The translations under genes were made by a program, and so were the position numbers. Shown here piece by piece: positions 8,162 through 15,881 of a stretch of 64,000 bases of DNA (the first letter of the stretch is position 1; every line of letters starts with the position of its first letter). The stretch is from Candidatus Desulfosporosinus nitrosoreducens (GTDB lineage: Bacteria > Bacillota > Desulfitobacteriia > Desulfitobacteriales > Desulfitobacteriaceae), in the NCBI RefSeq assembly GCF_030954495.1, contig NZ_JAVHUW010000040.1, positions 21,319-85,318 of the forward strand. The letters are read 5' to 3'. The notes beneath the pieces were generated by a model, which saw nothing but the letters and a program-made list of their open reading frames with translations, was not told where the DNA came from and did not search any database.

Positions 8162-8863
8162 ATGAACGAGAAAAAGCCCAAAATTCTGGTCGTTGAAGAT
8201 GAAGAGTCGATCAGACGCTTTATAACTCTCAATCTCAGTGCGGCCGGGTATCAGGTAGGTGAAGCTGAGAGCGGAGAAGAAGCCCTTGCTATGTTGAGAA
8301 CATTTAATCCCGAACTTATTGTGCTCGACCTTATGCTGCCTGGCATTGGTGGGTTGGAGGTTTGCCAGCAGGTTCGTGAGTTTGTACCGGAAACCTTGGT
8401 GATTATGCTGACGGCCAAAGGGCAGGATACCGACAAAATTTTAGGTTTAGAACTTGGCGCAGACGATTATATGGTAAAGCCCTTTAATCCTTTTGAATTA
8501 ATTGCTCGCATCAAGGCAGTGCTTCGGCGTAAGGTCGCATCCAGAGAAACTAAACGGGTCCTTTATTGCACAGACTTGCGTCTGGATATTACTTCAAATA
8601 AATTTTTTAAAACAGACCTGGAAATTGAGCTGACTCCTACCGAGTTTGCTTTGCTGAAAGTATTTATGGAGAACCCAGAGAGGGCACTTAAACGAAACGA
8701 GCTGCTAAATGCTGTCTGGGGGGAAGATTATTTTGGAGATACGAAAACGCTTGATGTGCATATTAGGCGCCTGCGGGAAAAAATTGAAGATAATCCGTCT
8801 CAGCCCAAGTATATCAAAACTGTTTGGGGCTCTGGGTATCGCTGGCAACAGAAGCCGTCATAA
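8162..8863 (+). CDS. OmpR/PhoB-family response regulator
   Basis: 233 residues from the ATG at 8162, chosen because GGAGTGG stands just before it; the frame is open further upstream. The receiver domain (1-120) has the acidic pair in VEDEE, phospho-acceptor Asp56 in IVLDLMLPG, Thr84 and Lys106 in DDYMVKPF. The C-terminal winged helix (about 135-230) ends with the DNA-recognition stretch TLDVHIRRLREKIE and GSGYRW. It is a cytoplasmic transcription factor, most like WalR/PhoP/ResD. Its kinase gene starts two bases after its stop, so they are co-translated partners. The target genes are unknown; the overlapping lipoprotein is an obvious candidate output or sensor accessory. Confidence 0.93.
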   Translation: MNEKKPKILVVEDEESIRRFITLNLSAAGYQVGEAESGEEALAMLRTFNPELIVLDLMLPGIGGLEVCQQVREFVPETLVIMLTAKGQDTDKILGLELGADDYMVKPFNPFELIARIKAVLRRKVASRETKRVLYCTDLRLDITSNKFFKTDLEIELTPTEFALLKVFMENPERALKRNELLNAVWGEDYFGDTKTLDVHIRRLREKIEDNPSQPKYIKTVWGSGYRWQQKPS

Positions 8864-8864
8864 G

Positions 8865-10259
8865 ATGAAGGGTATTAGAATCAGACTGACCGTCAATTTT
8901 ATGATCGTCATTATTATTACTGTTTCTATACTTGAAGTTTTGCTCATCGGTACCGTCCGGCAGAATTATTATGGAAGCTTGGAAGGCAGTCTCACTAACC
9001 AAATTAAGATTTCGGCTGATTTATATGCCAAGTATTTTTCGAATACTTCTTTGCAGGAAAATGTTCTTTATAATGTTGATGCTTTTTGGAACCAAAGCAA
9101 TGCTGAGGTGGAGATCGTCGACAAAGACGGCGCTATCGTGATGGATTCTCTCGGCGTGATTCCTATTGGGGATTCGGCCAACAGCGATATTAATGATGCT
9201 TTGAATGGAAAAATGGGCAAATGGGTTGGAATCTTAAAAGGTCAAAAAGTTATGACTGTCGCTTACCCCTTAAAGTCTAATAATGAAGTAGTTGGGGCCT
9301 TGCGCTTTATTACTTCGCTGAAGTTTGTTGATCAAGATATTCAAAATACGGCCTATATTTTCATAGCAATTGGTTTGCTGGTAATTTTCGTCGTTGGGCT
9401 GCTGAGCGTTTTTTTAGCCAATACGATTATCATACCTCTGAAAGAAGTTACTAAAGCCGCTGAAGAGATGGCTGCAGGCAATTTTCAGGCGAGAAGTAAG
9501 AAAACCCATGAAGACGAGATTGGCAAACTCTCGGATACCTTAAACTATATGGCTGATGAAATCGTGAAAAAAGATCAGCTGAAGAACGATTTTATATCTT
9601 CAGTTTCACACGAGCTGCGTACTCCGCTGACCTCAATTATGGGGTGGGCTATTACCCTCCAAAATGAAAAATTCCAACAGAAAGAAATGCTTAAAGATGG
9701 TCTCAGTATCGTTGCTAAAGAGAGTGAGCGCTTAACTCATATGGTTGAAGAGCTTTTGGATTTTTCTAAATTTATTTCTGGCAGAATCATACTGCAAAAT
9801 GAGGAAATTAATTTAGTAAACCTCATTAGTTATATTCATAAACAATTAACCCCGCGAGCGGTGAGAGAAAACATCGATTTTACACTCCAGTGTCCGGAGA
9901 ACTTGCCCTGTCTTAACGCAGATCCCAACCGACTTAAGCAGCTTTTTATCAATGTTTTGGATAATGCTTTTAATTTTACGCCGGCTGGTGGGCGGATTAC
10001 CATTAGCATTGAAACTCAAACAGAGGGTTTTATTGTAACAATTTCAGACAGCGGTTGCGGAATAAGGGCTGAAGAACTGCCTATGGTTAAAGAAAAATTT
10101 TATAAAGGGAAAAGCTCACGCTCCAAAAATGGGATTGGGTTATCAATTTGTCAGGAGATTGTAACGTTAATGGGCGGTAAGCTGGAGATTAGTAGTGTGC
10201 TTAACCAAGGAACCGACGTTCTTATTGCCTTGCCCACAGGAGAGAGTTCCCATGACTAG
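8865..10259 (+). CDS. Membrane sensor histidine kinase
   Basis: 464 residues from the ATG at 8865, one base after the regulator's TAA. The first membrane helix spans about 10-30, an extracellular sensor of about 130 residues follows (single PAS/Cache-like size), then a second helix (about 163-185), a HAMP linker (ANTIIIPLKEVTKAAEEMA), a dimerisation domain with His249 in SSVSHELRTPLTS, and an ATPase domain with N box NVLDNAFNF, G1 DSGCGI and G2 GIGLSI. The ligand is unknown. Its last codons overlap the lipoprotein gene by 8 bases, so three proteins are made together. Confidence 0.93.
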   Translation: MKGIRIRLTVNFMIVIIITVSILEVLLIGTVRQNYYGSLEGSLTNQIKISADLYAKYFSNTSLQENVLYNVDAFWNQSNAEVEIVDKDGAIVMDSLGVIPIGDSANSDINDALNGKMGKWVGILKGQKVMTVAYPLKSNNEVVGALRFITSLKFVDQDIQNTAYIFIAIGLLVIFVVGLLSVFLANTIIIPLKEVTKAAEEMAAGNFQARSKKTHEDEIGKLSDTLNYMADEIVKKDQLKNDFISSVSHELRTPLTSIMGWAITLQNEKFQQKEMLKDGLSIVAKESERLTHMVEELLDFSKFISGRIILQNEEINLVNLISYIHKQLTPRAVRENIDFTLQCPENLPCLNADPNRLKQLFINVLDNAFNFTPAGGRITISIETQTEGFIVTISDSGCGIRAEELPMVKEKFYKGKSSRSKNGIGLSICQEIVTLMGGKLEISSVLNQGTDVLIALPTGESSHD

Positions 10260-11697
10260 ATTAGGCAAAGGTATGCTCGTCTTACTTCTTATCTTTTTAC
10301 TCGGCGGTTGTTCCAATCTTTCCTGGACTACAGCGGGTAAGATCGTTCCGCCGGTAAATAATACCTGCCCGCTGGAAGGAAAATGGAAGGTGCTCCAGGA
10401 CCTGCATTCTGGAGAGGGAAATCAGGAATGGGTAGGCGACACTGCTCAATTTACCTCAGAAGCCGCCATGTTTGGCGACTATGTTTGGAGTAATCCTACG
10501 TATAAAATTAAAAAGGTAAACTCTACGGATTATTTATTAACTAAATATCTTTCTCTTCCAGGCACCTTAGTTCCAGCCAATAAGGAAGTCGATGTAATCA
10601 CTCTAACTACGGCGGAAAACTTCCTGGGTGAATTCATGAAAATCAACGACTCCAAGATCATAGCTTTTGTCCAAAATAATGTCTTACTTCTCCAAAAGGT
10701 TTCTGAGCAAGCGGATCATCTTGCAGACGTACACTCCAGTGATGAGGATATAAAGAATCAAAACAGGGCAGGTGCTTCCGGTATTTTGCTGGGGGTGAAA
10801 CTACAGCAAAACGGTGAGGTCGTTTATCAGACGTTATGGCTGGCCGCCGACAATAAGCAGCTTCATCAGGTTTTAACGAGCAATAACATTTTTTTTCCCC
10901 GTACAAGTGGCTTTTGGGAATTGCAGGTGCACCGTCAGCTTGATGGAGCGGCAGAAGATGATCAGCTATCGGCTCACGATGTAACCACTAAGATCGCGAA
11001 ACTTCCGTCCAGAGGATTGGAAATTGACCAGCCCAAGGCTCAGGGATTTCAAAAGAAGATTATCGATTACGTGGGCAATGATTATGTGGCCATAGAAAAC
11101 AATACCAATGGTATCAATCAGCTACAGGTTTTGCCTGTGGATAAAATCTCTACCCAGACAGGAATCAAGGCCTCAGACCTGCTGGAAGACAGTGGTTTTA
11201 GCGCATATACTAAATCCAGGGCTTTAGCAAGCCGCGCTTTGAGCAATGAAGGGTTTACTCTGATTGATAAAGATAATTTTGAAGAGAATTTTGGCTTGGC
11301 CCGCAAAAATGGACATTGGTATCTTCAAGGAAGAATCAACTATTTAAGCCAGGGAACAGCCCACTGCCTGGATTATAATATGAATTTAATTCCGCCTACT
11401 AAGTTAATTTATTACGATACTTTATGCCTCAACTGGAAGACTATTATTGACCGGGTTCCTGATGCTGTTGATGCTTTTACTTCACCAAATCGAGACATCG
11501 CCCTTGTTATGACCAAAACAAAGCTGTATGTTTATGGAATCAGTGTTGATCAATTAGATAGTGAACCTTTGCTTAAACTTGAGCTGAAAGATGGAGAATC
11601 TCCTATTATGGCTGAGTGGGCTACGGGGTCTTACGTAGATAATTGGGAGAAGGCTTTTCTTGCTTATGGGGCCAAAGTTACTACCGGCAAACCATAA
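10252..11697 (+). CDS. Lipoprotein of unknown function, coupled to a two-component system
   Basis: 481 residues from the ATG at 10252, which has GGAGAG upstream and overlaps the kinase stop. A type II signal with lipobox LLGGC (Cys near residue 20) predicts an extracellular, membrane-anchored protein. The rest is hydrophilic and beta-rich with no motif I recognise. About 320 residues are well-formed sequence without repeats or Cys clusters. Overlap with the kinase gene suggests it is an accessory sensor or a regulated output that feeds on the same signal. It could also be a cell-envelope stress lipoprotein; I cannot tell which. Confidence 0.85.
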   Translation: MTRLGKGMLVLLLIFLLGGCSNLSWTTAGKIVPPVNNTCPLEGKWKVLQDLHSGEGNQEWVGDTAQFTSEAAMFGDYVWSNPTYKIKKVNSTDYLLTKYLSLPGTLVPANKEVDVITLTTAENFLGEFMKINDSKIIAFVQNNVLLLQKVSEQADHLADVHSSDEDIKNQNRAGASGILLGVKLQQNGEVVYQTLWLAADNKQLHQVLTSNNIFFPRTSGFWELQVHRQLDGAAEDDQLSAHDVTTKIAKLPSRGLEIDQPKAQGFQKKIIDYVGNDYVAIENNTNGINQLQVLPVDKISTQTGIKASDLLEDSGFSAYTKSRALASRALSNEGFTLIDKDNFEENFGLARKNGHWYLQGRINYLSQGTAHCLDYNMNLIPPTKLIYYDTLCLNWKTIIDRVPDAVDAFTSPNRDIALVMTKTKLYVYGISVDQLDSEPLLKLELKDGESPIMAEWATGSYVDNWEKAFLAYGAKVTTGKP

Positions 11698-11761
11698 TTT
11701 AACACTTTGAAAAAATTGTACGACAAGGATTCATTAAAATCCAAGATGGGAAGGTGTTCCT

Positions 11762-11875
11762 ATGAGTTTGGACTTTTTTGTAACTGCTTCTTTTTTTTCA
11801 ATACTGGGGTATGGGCTGTGCTATATTACAGTAGCCCATAAAAAGGAGACAATTGATAAAGATAGGTTTCAGTAA
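11762..11875 (+). CDS. 37-residue single-span membrane peptide, hypothetical
   Basis: ATG at 11762 with GGAAGGTG six bases upstream, ending at TAA 11873-11875. The peptide begins MSLDFFVTASFFSILGYG, has one hydrophobic helix (about 5-24) and a short charged tail with HKKET and DKDR, so the C-terminus is probably cytoplasmic. It lies 64 bases after the lipoprotein gene and before a hairpin with a T-run, which suits a last gene of the two-component operon. I do not recognise it. Small single-span peptides next to sensor kinases sometimes modulate them; here that is only a suggestion. Confidence 0.5.
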   Translation: MSLDFFVTASFFSILGYGLCYITVAHKKETIDKDRFQ

Positions 11876-11932
11876 GTAGTTGTAAAGATCCCTCCTAAAT
11901 ATAACAAAGAGTAAAAATCGCCCAATAGAAAG

Positions 11933-11966
11933 ACAGCCTCCTATCCTTTCTGATAAGGGCTGTTTT
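11933..11966 (+). terminator. Terminator downstream of the two-component/lipoprotein operon
   Basis: ACAGCC (11933-11938) pairs with GGCTGT (11958-11963), with inner CCTATC/GATAAGG pairing, and runs into TTTT. Confidence 0.55.
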
Positions 11967-12060
11967 AGGTGCGACCTATCTTTTACAAAGTTTGAAAAAG
12001 ATGTTTTAGTCATCGCTATAACAAAAACATTAAGATGGTGGACATAGGTTAAATTAATTT

Positions 12061-12249
12061 TTATTGAGTCATGTTATTTTTAGGCAAGTTGCGTTCAGCT
12101 AATTCAATAGCCCTTTTTACCATATTTCCACAATCTCTTGAAGAAACCCCTCCAAAACCTTCTTGATGAAGGGTCCCAGCAAAACCTAATTCCTGGGCGA
12201 TCTGTTCTTTTAATTGATTAGACATAATGCTATTGCGACGTCTAGACAT
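12061..12249 (-). CDS. Alpha/beta-type small acid-soluble spore protein
   Basis: 62 residues on the minus strand. The start is the ATG at 12249 because AAAGGAGG stands eight bases before it; an upstream ATG at 12288 would lack one. Family signatures are [10 protein letters not shown], which matches the spore-protease (GPR) cleavage region, and [17 protein letters not shown], the conserved DNA-binding C-terminal helix. Such proteins coat spore DNA and give UV and heat resistance, then feed amino acids to the germinating cell. Usual length is 60-75. The Cys in SSRDCGNMV, where an Asn or similar is usual, is a minor oddity. A sigma-G-like promoter lies upstream. Confidence 0.9.
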   Translation of the reverse strand: MSRRRNSIMSNQLKEQIAQELGFAGTLHQEGFGGVSSRDCGNMVKRAIELAERNLPKNNMTQ

Positions 12250-12311
12250 GTGGAATCCTCCTTTCGCCTGGTAGGTTCTTGCAACCATTGACTGTTTTAA
12301 TGAAACAATCT

Positions 12312-12340
12312 TAGTATGTACTTTTTAAAGGATGGTATGT
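12312..12340 (-). promoter_or_regulatory. Sigma-G-like forespore promoter for the SASP gene
   Basis: Read on the minus strand, ACATA (12340-12336), a 17-base spacer and CATACTA (12318-12312) match the sigma-G pattern (GHATR and CATWMTA) with one mismatch at -35. It lies about 63 bases before the start codon. Forespore control is the expected mode for this family. Confidence 0.45.
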
Positions 12341-12532
12341 AACTAAACTATGAATATTTATGGAAGCCGAGGAAAAGACTTATCTTAACTTTTATAATAA
12401 TGAAATGTTTGGCTGAAAAAACTTGACTCCTTGGCAGATATTCTGGATTTGTTGAGTTTTCTGCTTAACGGGGTTGAGCAAAAAGATTGTGAACTAATGT
12501 TCTTTTTCTCTATGCTGCTATTAATTTGAGCG

Positions 12533-12561
12533 TTGGCTTTTAAGTGGAAAAAAGATATAAT
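12533..12561 (+). promoter_or_regulatory. Sigma-A promoter for the endonuclease IV gene
   Basis: TTGGCT (12533-12538), 17-base spacer and TATAAT (12556-12561), 34 bases before the TTG start. The rest of the gap from 12250 shows only AT-rich sequence and the sigma-G-like site on the other strand. Confidence 0.6.
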
Positions 12562-12595
12562 GTGAGAAAAAATAACAAAATGGAGTGAATATTTT

Positions 12596-13432
12596 TTGCC
12601 ATTATTATTTGGAACGGCCGGCGTTCCCTTATCCTCTGCCGATCGGTCGAGTGAAGGCGGAGTGCGCCGAATTCGTGAGCTAAAACTGGGTGCTATGGAA
12701 ATTGAGTTTGTCCAAGGTGTAAGGATGGGAGAAGAGAAGGCAAGAAAAGTTGGCGCTGTGGCTAAGGAGGAAGGGATAGCTCTAAGCTGTCACGGTCCTT
12801 ATTATATTAATCTCAATTCTCGCGAGCCGGAGAAAGTCGCTGCGAGTCGTGACCGTATTATTCAGAGTGCCCGGATTTCCAAGCTACTTGGGGTGCGGAG
12901 CGTTGTTTTTCATCCGGCCTTCAATCATGAGGATTCTGAAGATGTGGTTCTTGCCAGAATTATTAGGGAATTAACGCTTGTCCGAGAGATTCTTGACGCA
13001 GAGGACAATGATGTCGTACTCCGTCCTGAAACGACAGGTAAGGGAAGCCAATTCGGAGATTTAGCGCAAACCATTCGGATTGCTCAAGCAGTTCCCGGAG
13101 TATTGCCCTGCATTGATTTTAGTCATCTTCATGCCCGGACGAATGGCCGCTTTAATTCTTATGACGAGTTTTGCCAAATTCTTCACGAGGCGGCCAGTGG
13201 TTTGGGAGAGCGGTGGGTGAAAAATGTGCATTTTCATATTTCAGGCATTGAATATGGGGCCAAGGGCGAGAAGCGGCATCTCATTCTTAAAGAATCTGAT
13301 CTGCGCTATGAAGAGCTTTTGAAAGCCTGTCATTCTTTTGGGGTGGAAGGGTTAGTGATTTGCGAAAGCCCCAATTTAGAGGAGGATGCCCTGCTTTTGC
13401 AGCAGACCTATCGGTCTTGCGGTGAACTCTAG
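12596..13432 (+). CDS. Endonuclease IV (Nfo) family TIM-barrel protein
   Basis: 278 residues, the normal length for endonuclease IV, which cleaves DNA 5' to abasic sites with a trinuclear zinc centre. Family segments include LSCHGPYYINL, VVFHPAF, RPETTGKGSQFG, CIDFSHLHARTNG and VKNVHFHISG, each carrying expected His/Glu/Asp ligands in barrel order. The start is a TTG (12596) with TGGAGTGA upstream; the initial LLFGTAGVP also matches the family's first strand. It has its own promoter. Spore formers use this enzyme to repair DNA on germination, which fits the neighbouring SASP and Ku genes. An uncharacterised sugar isomerase-like barrel is a less likely reading. Confidence 0.85.
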   Translation: MPLLFGTAGVPLSSADRSSEGGVRRIRELKLGAMEIEFVQGVRMGEEKARKVGAVAKEEGIALSCHGPYYINLNSREPEKVAASRDRIIQSARISKLLGVRSVVFHPAFNHEDSEDVVLARIIRELTLVREILDAEDNDVVLRPETTGKGSQFGDLAQTIRIAQAVPGVLPCIDFSHLHARTNGRFNSYDEFCQILHEAASGLGERWVKNVHFHISGIEYGAKGEKRHLILKESDLRYEELLKACHSFGVEGLVICESPNLEEDALLLQQTYRSCGEL

Positions 13433-13467
13433 ACGGTACCTTTAGGACAAAGAAAGAGGGAGAGAGT

Positions 13468-14073
13468 ATGGTGAATTATACTGCTGCCCATCAGGTGGCC
13501 TTGGAAAGGTTTCGAGCGGCTTCTTTAGAAGCTATGGCTCGCTGTTCAGGGTTTCCTCTGGAGGGTAATGCGCTTTCTGTTGAGTTTCTCGGTGGACATT
13601 ACTATGTAGACTATCCTGAAGGGAATTTTCGTTTACAGGCATCCGCGGAAGAACTTCCCGTTTTCACCCAGATCTTAATTCTTCATTATCTGACCAATCT
13701 TACTGAAAGTGCCGCAACAGGACAATTAATTTCGTTTAAAGAGCTGCCCGGAGGAAGTATTTATATCCAGCCCTTTACTCACCGAGCAATTGATCCACTC
13801 GTACGGAGTTTTGGCCCGGAACCTGATAAGTTGCTTGAAGCAGCTGCCCGTTTGGGAGGACAAGCCAATGAACTTGGAAATGTCGGGGTCACCCTGAGGG
13901 TTTTTCCGCGCGTCTCAGTAACCTTGATACTGTGGAGTGCCGATGATGAGTTTCCGGCTTCCGGAAATATTTTATTTGATTCTTCAGCCGCTTCGATTTT
14001 ACCGACTGAAGACTATGCCGTACTGGCGAGTGTTGTCGTTGGAGCGCTCAAGCGCCGCATCAGTTCAAATTGA
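13468..14073 (+). CDS. DUF3786-like conserved protein
   Basis: 201 residues, no signal peptide or membrane span, so cytoplasmic. The C-terminal stretch LILWSADDEFPASGNILFD, followed by LPTEDYAVLA, resembles the DUF3786 family found in corrinoid- and acetyl-CoA-pathway anaerobes; this assignment is from memory of the family, not a search. Function is not known. GGGAGAGAG precedes the ATG. It follows the endonuclease gene by 35 bases and may be co-transcribed, though no functional link is obvious. Confidence 0.65.
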   Translation: MVNYTAAHQVALERFRAASLEAMARCSGFPLEGNALSVEFLGGHYYVDYPEGNFRLQASAEELPVFTQILILHYLTNLTESAATGQLISFKELPGGSIYIQPFTHRAIDPLVRSFGPEPDKLLEAAARLGGQANELGNVGVTLRVFPRVSVTLILWSADDEFPASGNILFDSSAASILPTEDYAVLASVVVGALKRRISSN

Positions 14074-14163
14074 TAGGGAAAGTGTTTTACCGAATGAAGG
14101 AAAATAATGTTATCCTGGCGAATAAGTATCTGAGAAAATAATTGTTTCCAAGGAGCTGATTAA

Positions 14164-14598
14164 TTGGATAACGAAAAGTTTCAGGAATTTATCGCAGATC
14201 AATTCACAAAACTGTTCAGTGAGTTTCAAGGATTAAAGCAAGACGTCAGTGGATTAAAAGAGGATGTCAGCGGATTAAAGCAAGACGTCAGTGAATTAAA
14301 AGAAGATGTCAGCGGATTAAAGCAAGACGTCAGTCAATTAAAAGAAGATGTCAGCGGATTAAAACAAGATGTCAGTCAACTAAAATCAGATGTTGCAATA
14401 ATAAAAGTAGATCTAATAGAATTAAAGGAGAGCCAAATTCGCCTAGAATCAGATTTTCACAATCAAATCACTGCTCTTCATGACTTTAGGGTTAGTCAAG
14501 AACAGGTAAATCAGGCAACCAAAGGGCAATTGGTAAACCTATCCACAAAGCTGGAAGCGCTTCAGATGGAGACGGCTCATTTGCGCATAATAAAGTAA
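14164..14598 (+). CDS. Heptad-repeat coiled-coil protein, unknown function
   Basis: 144 residues from a TTG at 14164, with AAGGAG before it. After a short N-terminal segment (DNEKFQEFIADQFTKLFSEF), eight consecutive heptads of the form xLKxDVS run from about residue 23 to 78, then a less regular helix to the end (LVNLSTKLEALQ). Leu and Val four residues apart give a continuous hydrophobic stripe, so a long parallel or antiparallel coiled coil is expected, probably soluble. The repeat is visible in DNA as 21-bp units. Such proteins occur widely in this lineage without known function. A terminator follows. Confidence 0.7.
   Translation: MDNEKFQEFIADQFTKLFSEFQGLKQDVSGLKEDVSGLKQDVSELKEDVSGLKQDVSQLKEDVSGLKQDVSQLKSDVAIIKVDLIELKESQIRLESDFHNQITALHDFRVSQEQVNQATKGQLVNLSTKLEALQMETAHLRIIK
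14230..14397 (+). repeat. Eight 21-bp tandem units inside a coding region
   Basis: Units read GGATTAAAGCAAGACGTCAGT or close variants, alternating KQ and KE heptads in a 42-bp higher-order pattern. The copies are nearly identical at DNA level, which implies recent duplication rather than only protein-level selection. Confidence 0.9.
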
Positions 14599-14669
14599 AT
14601 GATTTTGCCGGTGGCCATGATTTATGGTTGCTTTCTACTTAGTATTTCCTAAAAGCAAATAAGAAACTA

Positions 14670-14710
14670 CTCTGACTTTGTTCAATAAACGAACAGAGTT
14701 TTTTATTTTT
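14670..14710 (+). terminator. Rho-independent terminator after the coiled-coil gene
   Basis: CTCTG (14670-14674) pairs with CAGAG (14694-14698), with inner TGTTC/GAACA, followed by a T-rich tail from 14699. Confidence 0.7.
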
Positions 14711-14790
14711 ATAGACAAGGTTCTTTGCTGTCCGGCTTGCATTAATCTCTTCTTTACGGTTTACACTACGCTTGAGGAGGTGTTGTATAA

Positions 14791-15711
14791 TTGCATACAC
14801 TGTGGAAAGGTTCCATTAGTTTTGGCTTAGTGAATGTTCCGGTCAAAATGCACGCGGCCACGGAAGCGCAAGAATTTAAATTCAACTATTTGCATAAAGA
14901 ATGTCAACATCGGATTCGCTCCATTAAAAAATGCCCACACTGCGACCAAGAAGTAGATATGGCTGACTTAGTAAAAGGGTATGAATACGAAAAGGACCAT
15001 TACGTTATTTTACAAGATGAAGATCTGGCATCTTTAGAACAGCCCCTGAGTCGCTCGATTGATATCCTGGATTTCGTTGATCTTAGCGAAATTGATCCCA
15101 TATATTATGAAAAATCATATTATCTTTCTCCGGAAGAGACAGCTCAAAAGGCCTATCGTCTGCTGAGTAAAGCAATGGAGGAAAGCGGAAAGGTAGCCTT
15201 AGCTCGCATAACGATGCGTTCCAAGCAGCACTTAGCCTGTCTGAGAGTCTTTGAGGAAGGATTAGTTCTGGAAACTATGCATTATCCAAAGGAAATTCGC
15301 CATATGGATTTAGTCTGGGACCAAGTTGTACCGACGGAAACGGAATTGACCATGGCTCGTCAGTTAATTGACAATCTGGCCCGTCCCTTCGAACCGCAAA
15401 AATACCGCGATGAATTACATGAACAAATGGCGGAGATGATTGAAAGCAAAGTGGCGGGGGAAAGCTTTAACGTGGAAGCTCCGGCAAAAGGCGGGCAAGT
15501 GGTTGATTTAATGGAAGCTTTGCGGGCCAGCATTGCCATGACTGAGCACGAAAACGGGAAAATAGAGCCTAAAAAACCAACTAGCAAAGTTCAAAAATCA
15601 ATAGTTGAGTCCAATGAGAATGAGGTTGTTTTGGAGTCTCCCCAAGAGGACAAGCCTAAATCCACCCTAACTCCAAGGAAACGAACTACCCGTCGCGCGA
15701 AAGGAGCCTAA
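14791..15711 (+). CDS. ku: Ku-like DNA end-binding protein for non-homologous end joining
   Basis: 306 residues (bacterial Ku is usually 260-310). It starts HTLWKGSISFGLVNVPVKM, the hallmark of prokaryotic Ku, from a TTG at 14791 with GAGGAGGTG upstream. The core forms a homodimeric ring around broken DNA ends and recruits the ligase LigD. Residues 250-306 are a Lys/Arg-rich tail ending PRKRTTRRAKGA, as in family members whose tail binds DNA and ligase. In Bacillus ku lies next to ligD and is active in spores; here no ligD follows within the window. Confidence 0.95.
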   Translation: MHTLWKGSISFGLVNVPVKMHAATEAQEFKFNYLHKECQHRIRSIKKCPHCDQEVDMADLVKGYEYEKDHYVILQDEDLASLEQPLSRSIDILDFVDLSEIDPIYYEKSYYLSPEETAQKAYRLLSKAMEESGKVALARITMRSKQHLACLRVFEEGLVLETMHYPKEIRHMDLVWDQVVPTETELTMARQLIDNLARPFEPQKYRDELHEQMAEMIESKVAGESFNVEAPAKGGQVVDLMEALRASIAMTEHENGKIEPKKPTSKVQKSIVESNENEVVLESPQEDKPKSTLTPRKRTTRRAKGA

Positions 15712-15713
15712 GT

Positions 15714-15803
15714 ATGGCTGAGACACAATTCCCGCTAAAAGTGACGAAGCGTACAGGGTGTGACTCTGAGGATTTCTCGCCAATTATACATTATTTTACT
15801 TGA
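15714..15803 (+). CDS. 29-codon ORF behind ku, hypothetical or gene remnant
   Basis: ATG at 15714 lies two bases after the ku stop, with AAAGGAG seven bases before it, a better ribosome binding site than many real genes here. The peptide begins MAETQFPLKVTKRTGC and stops at TGA 15801-15803. I do not recognise it. It may be a short real protein, or the start of a larger operon partner (ligD is the usual one) lost by deletion. No continuation in another frame is evident downstream. Confidence 0.35.
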   Translation: MAETQFPLKVTKRTGCDSEDFSPIIHYFT

Positions 15804-15881
15804 AACAATAAAATTCAACATAGTTTTACGCAGGAGATATGTCCTTAAGCCCCGAAAAAGTGGGCAAAGGAGGGGCTAGGC

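Noticed and set aside
11798..12013. 71-codon minus-strand frame opposite the 37-residue peptide
   Set aside because: No binding site before its ATG and it spans the terminator hairpin.
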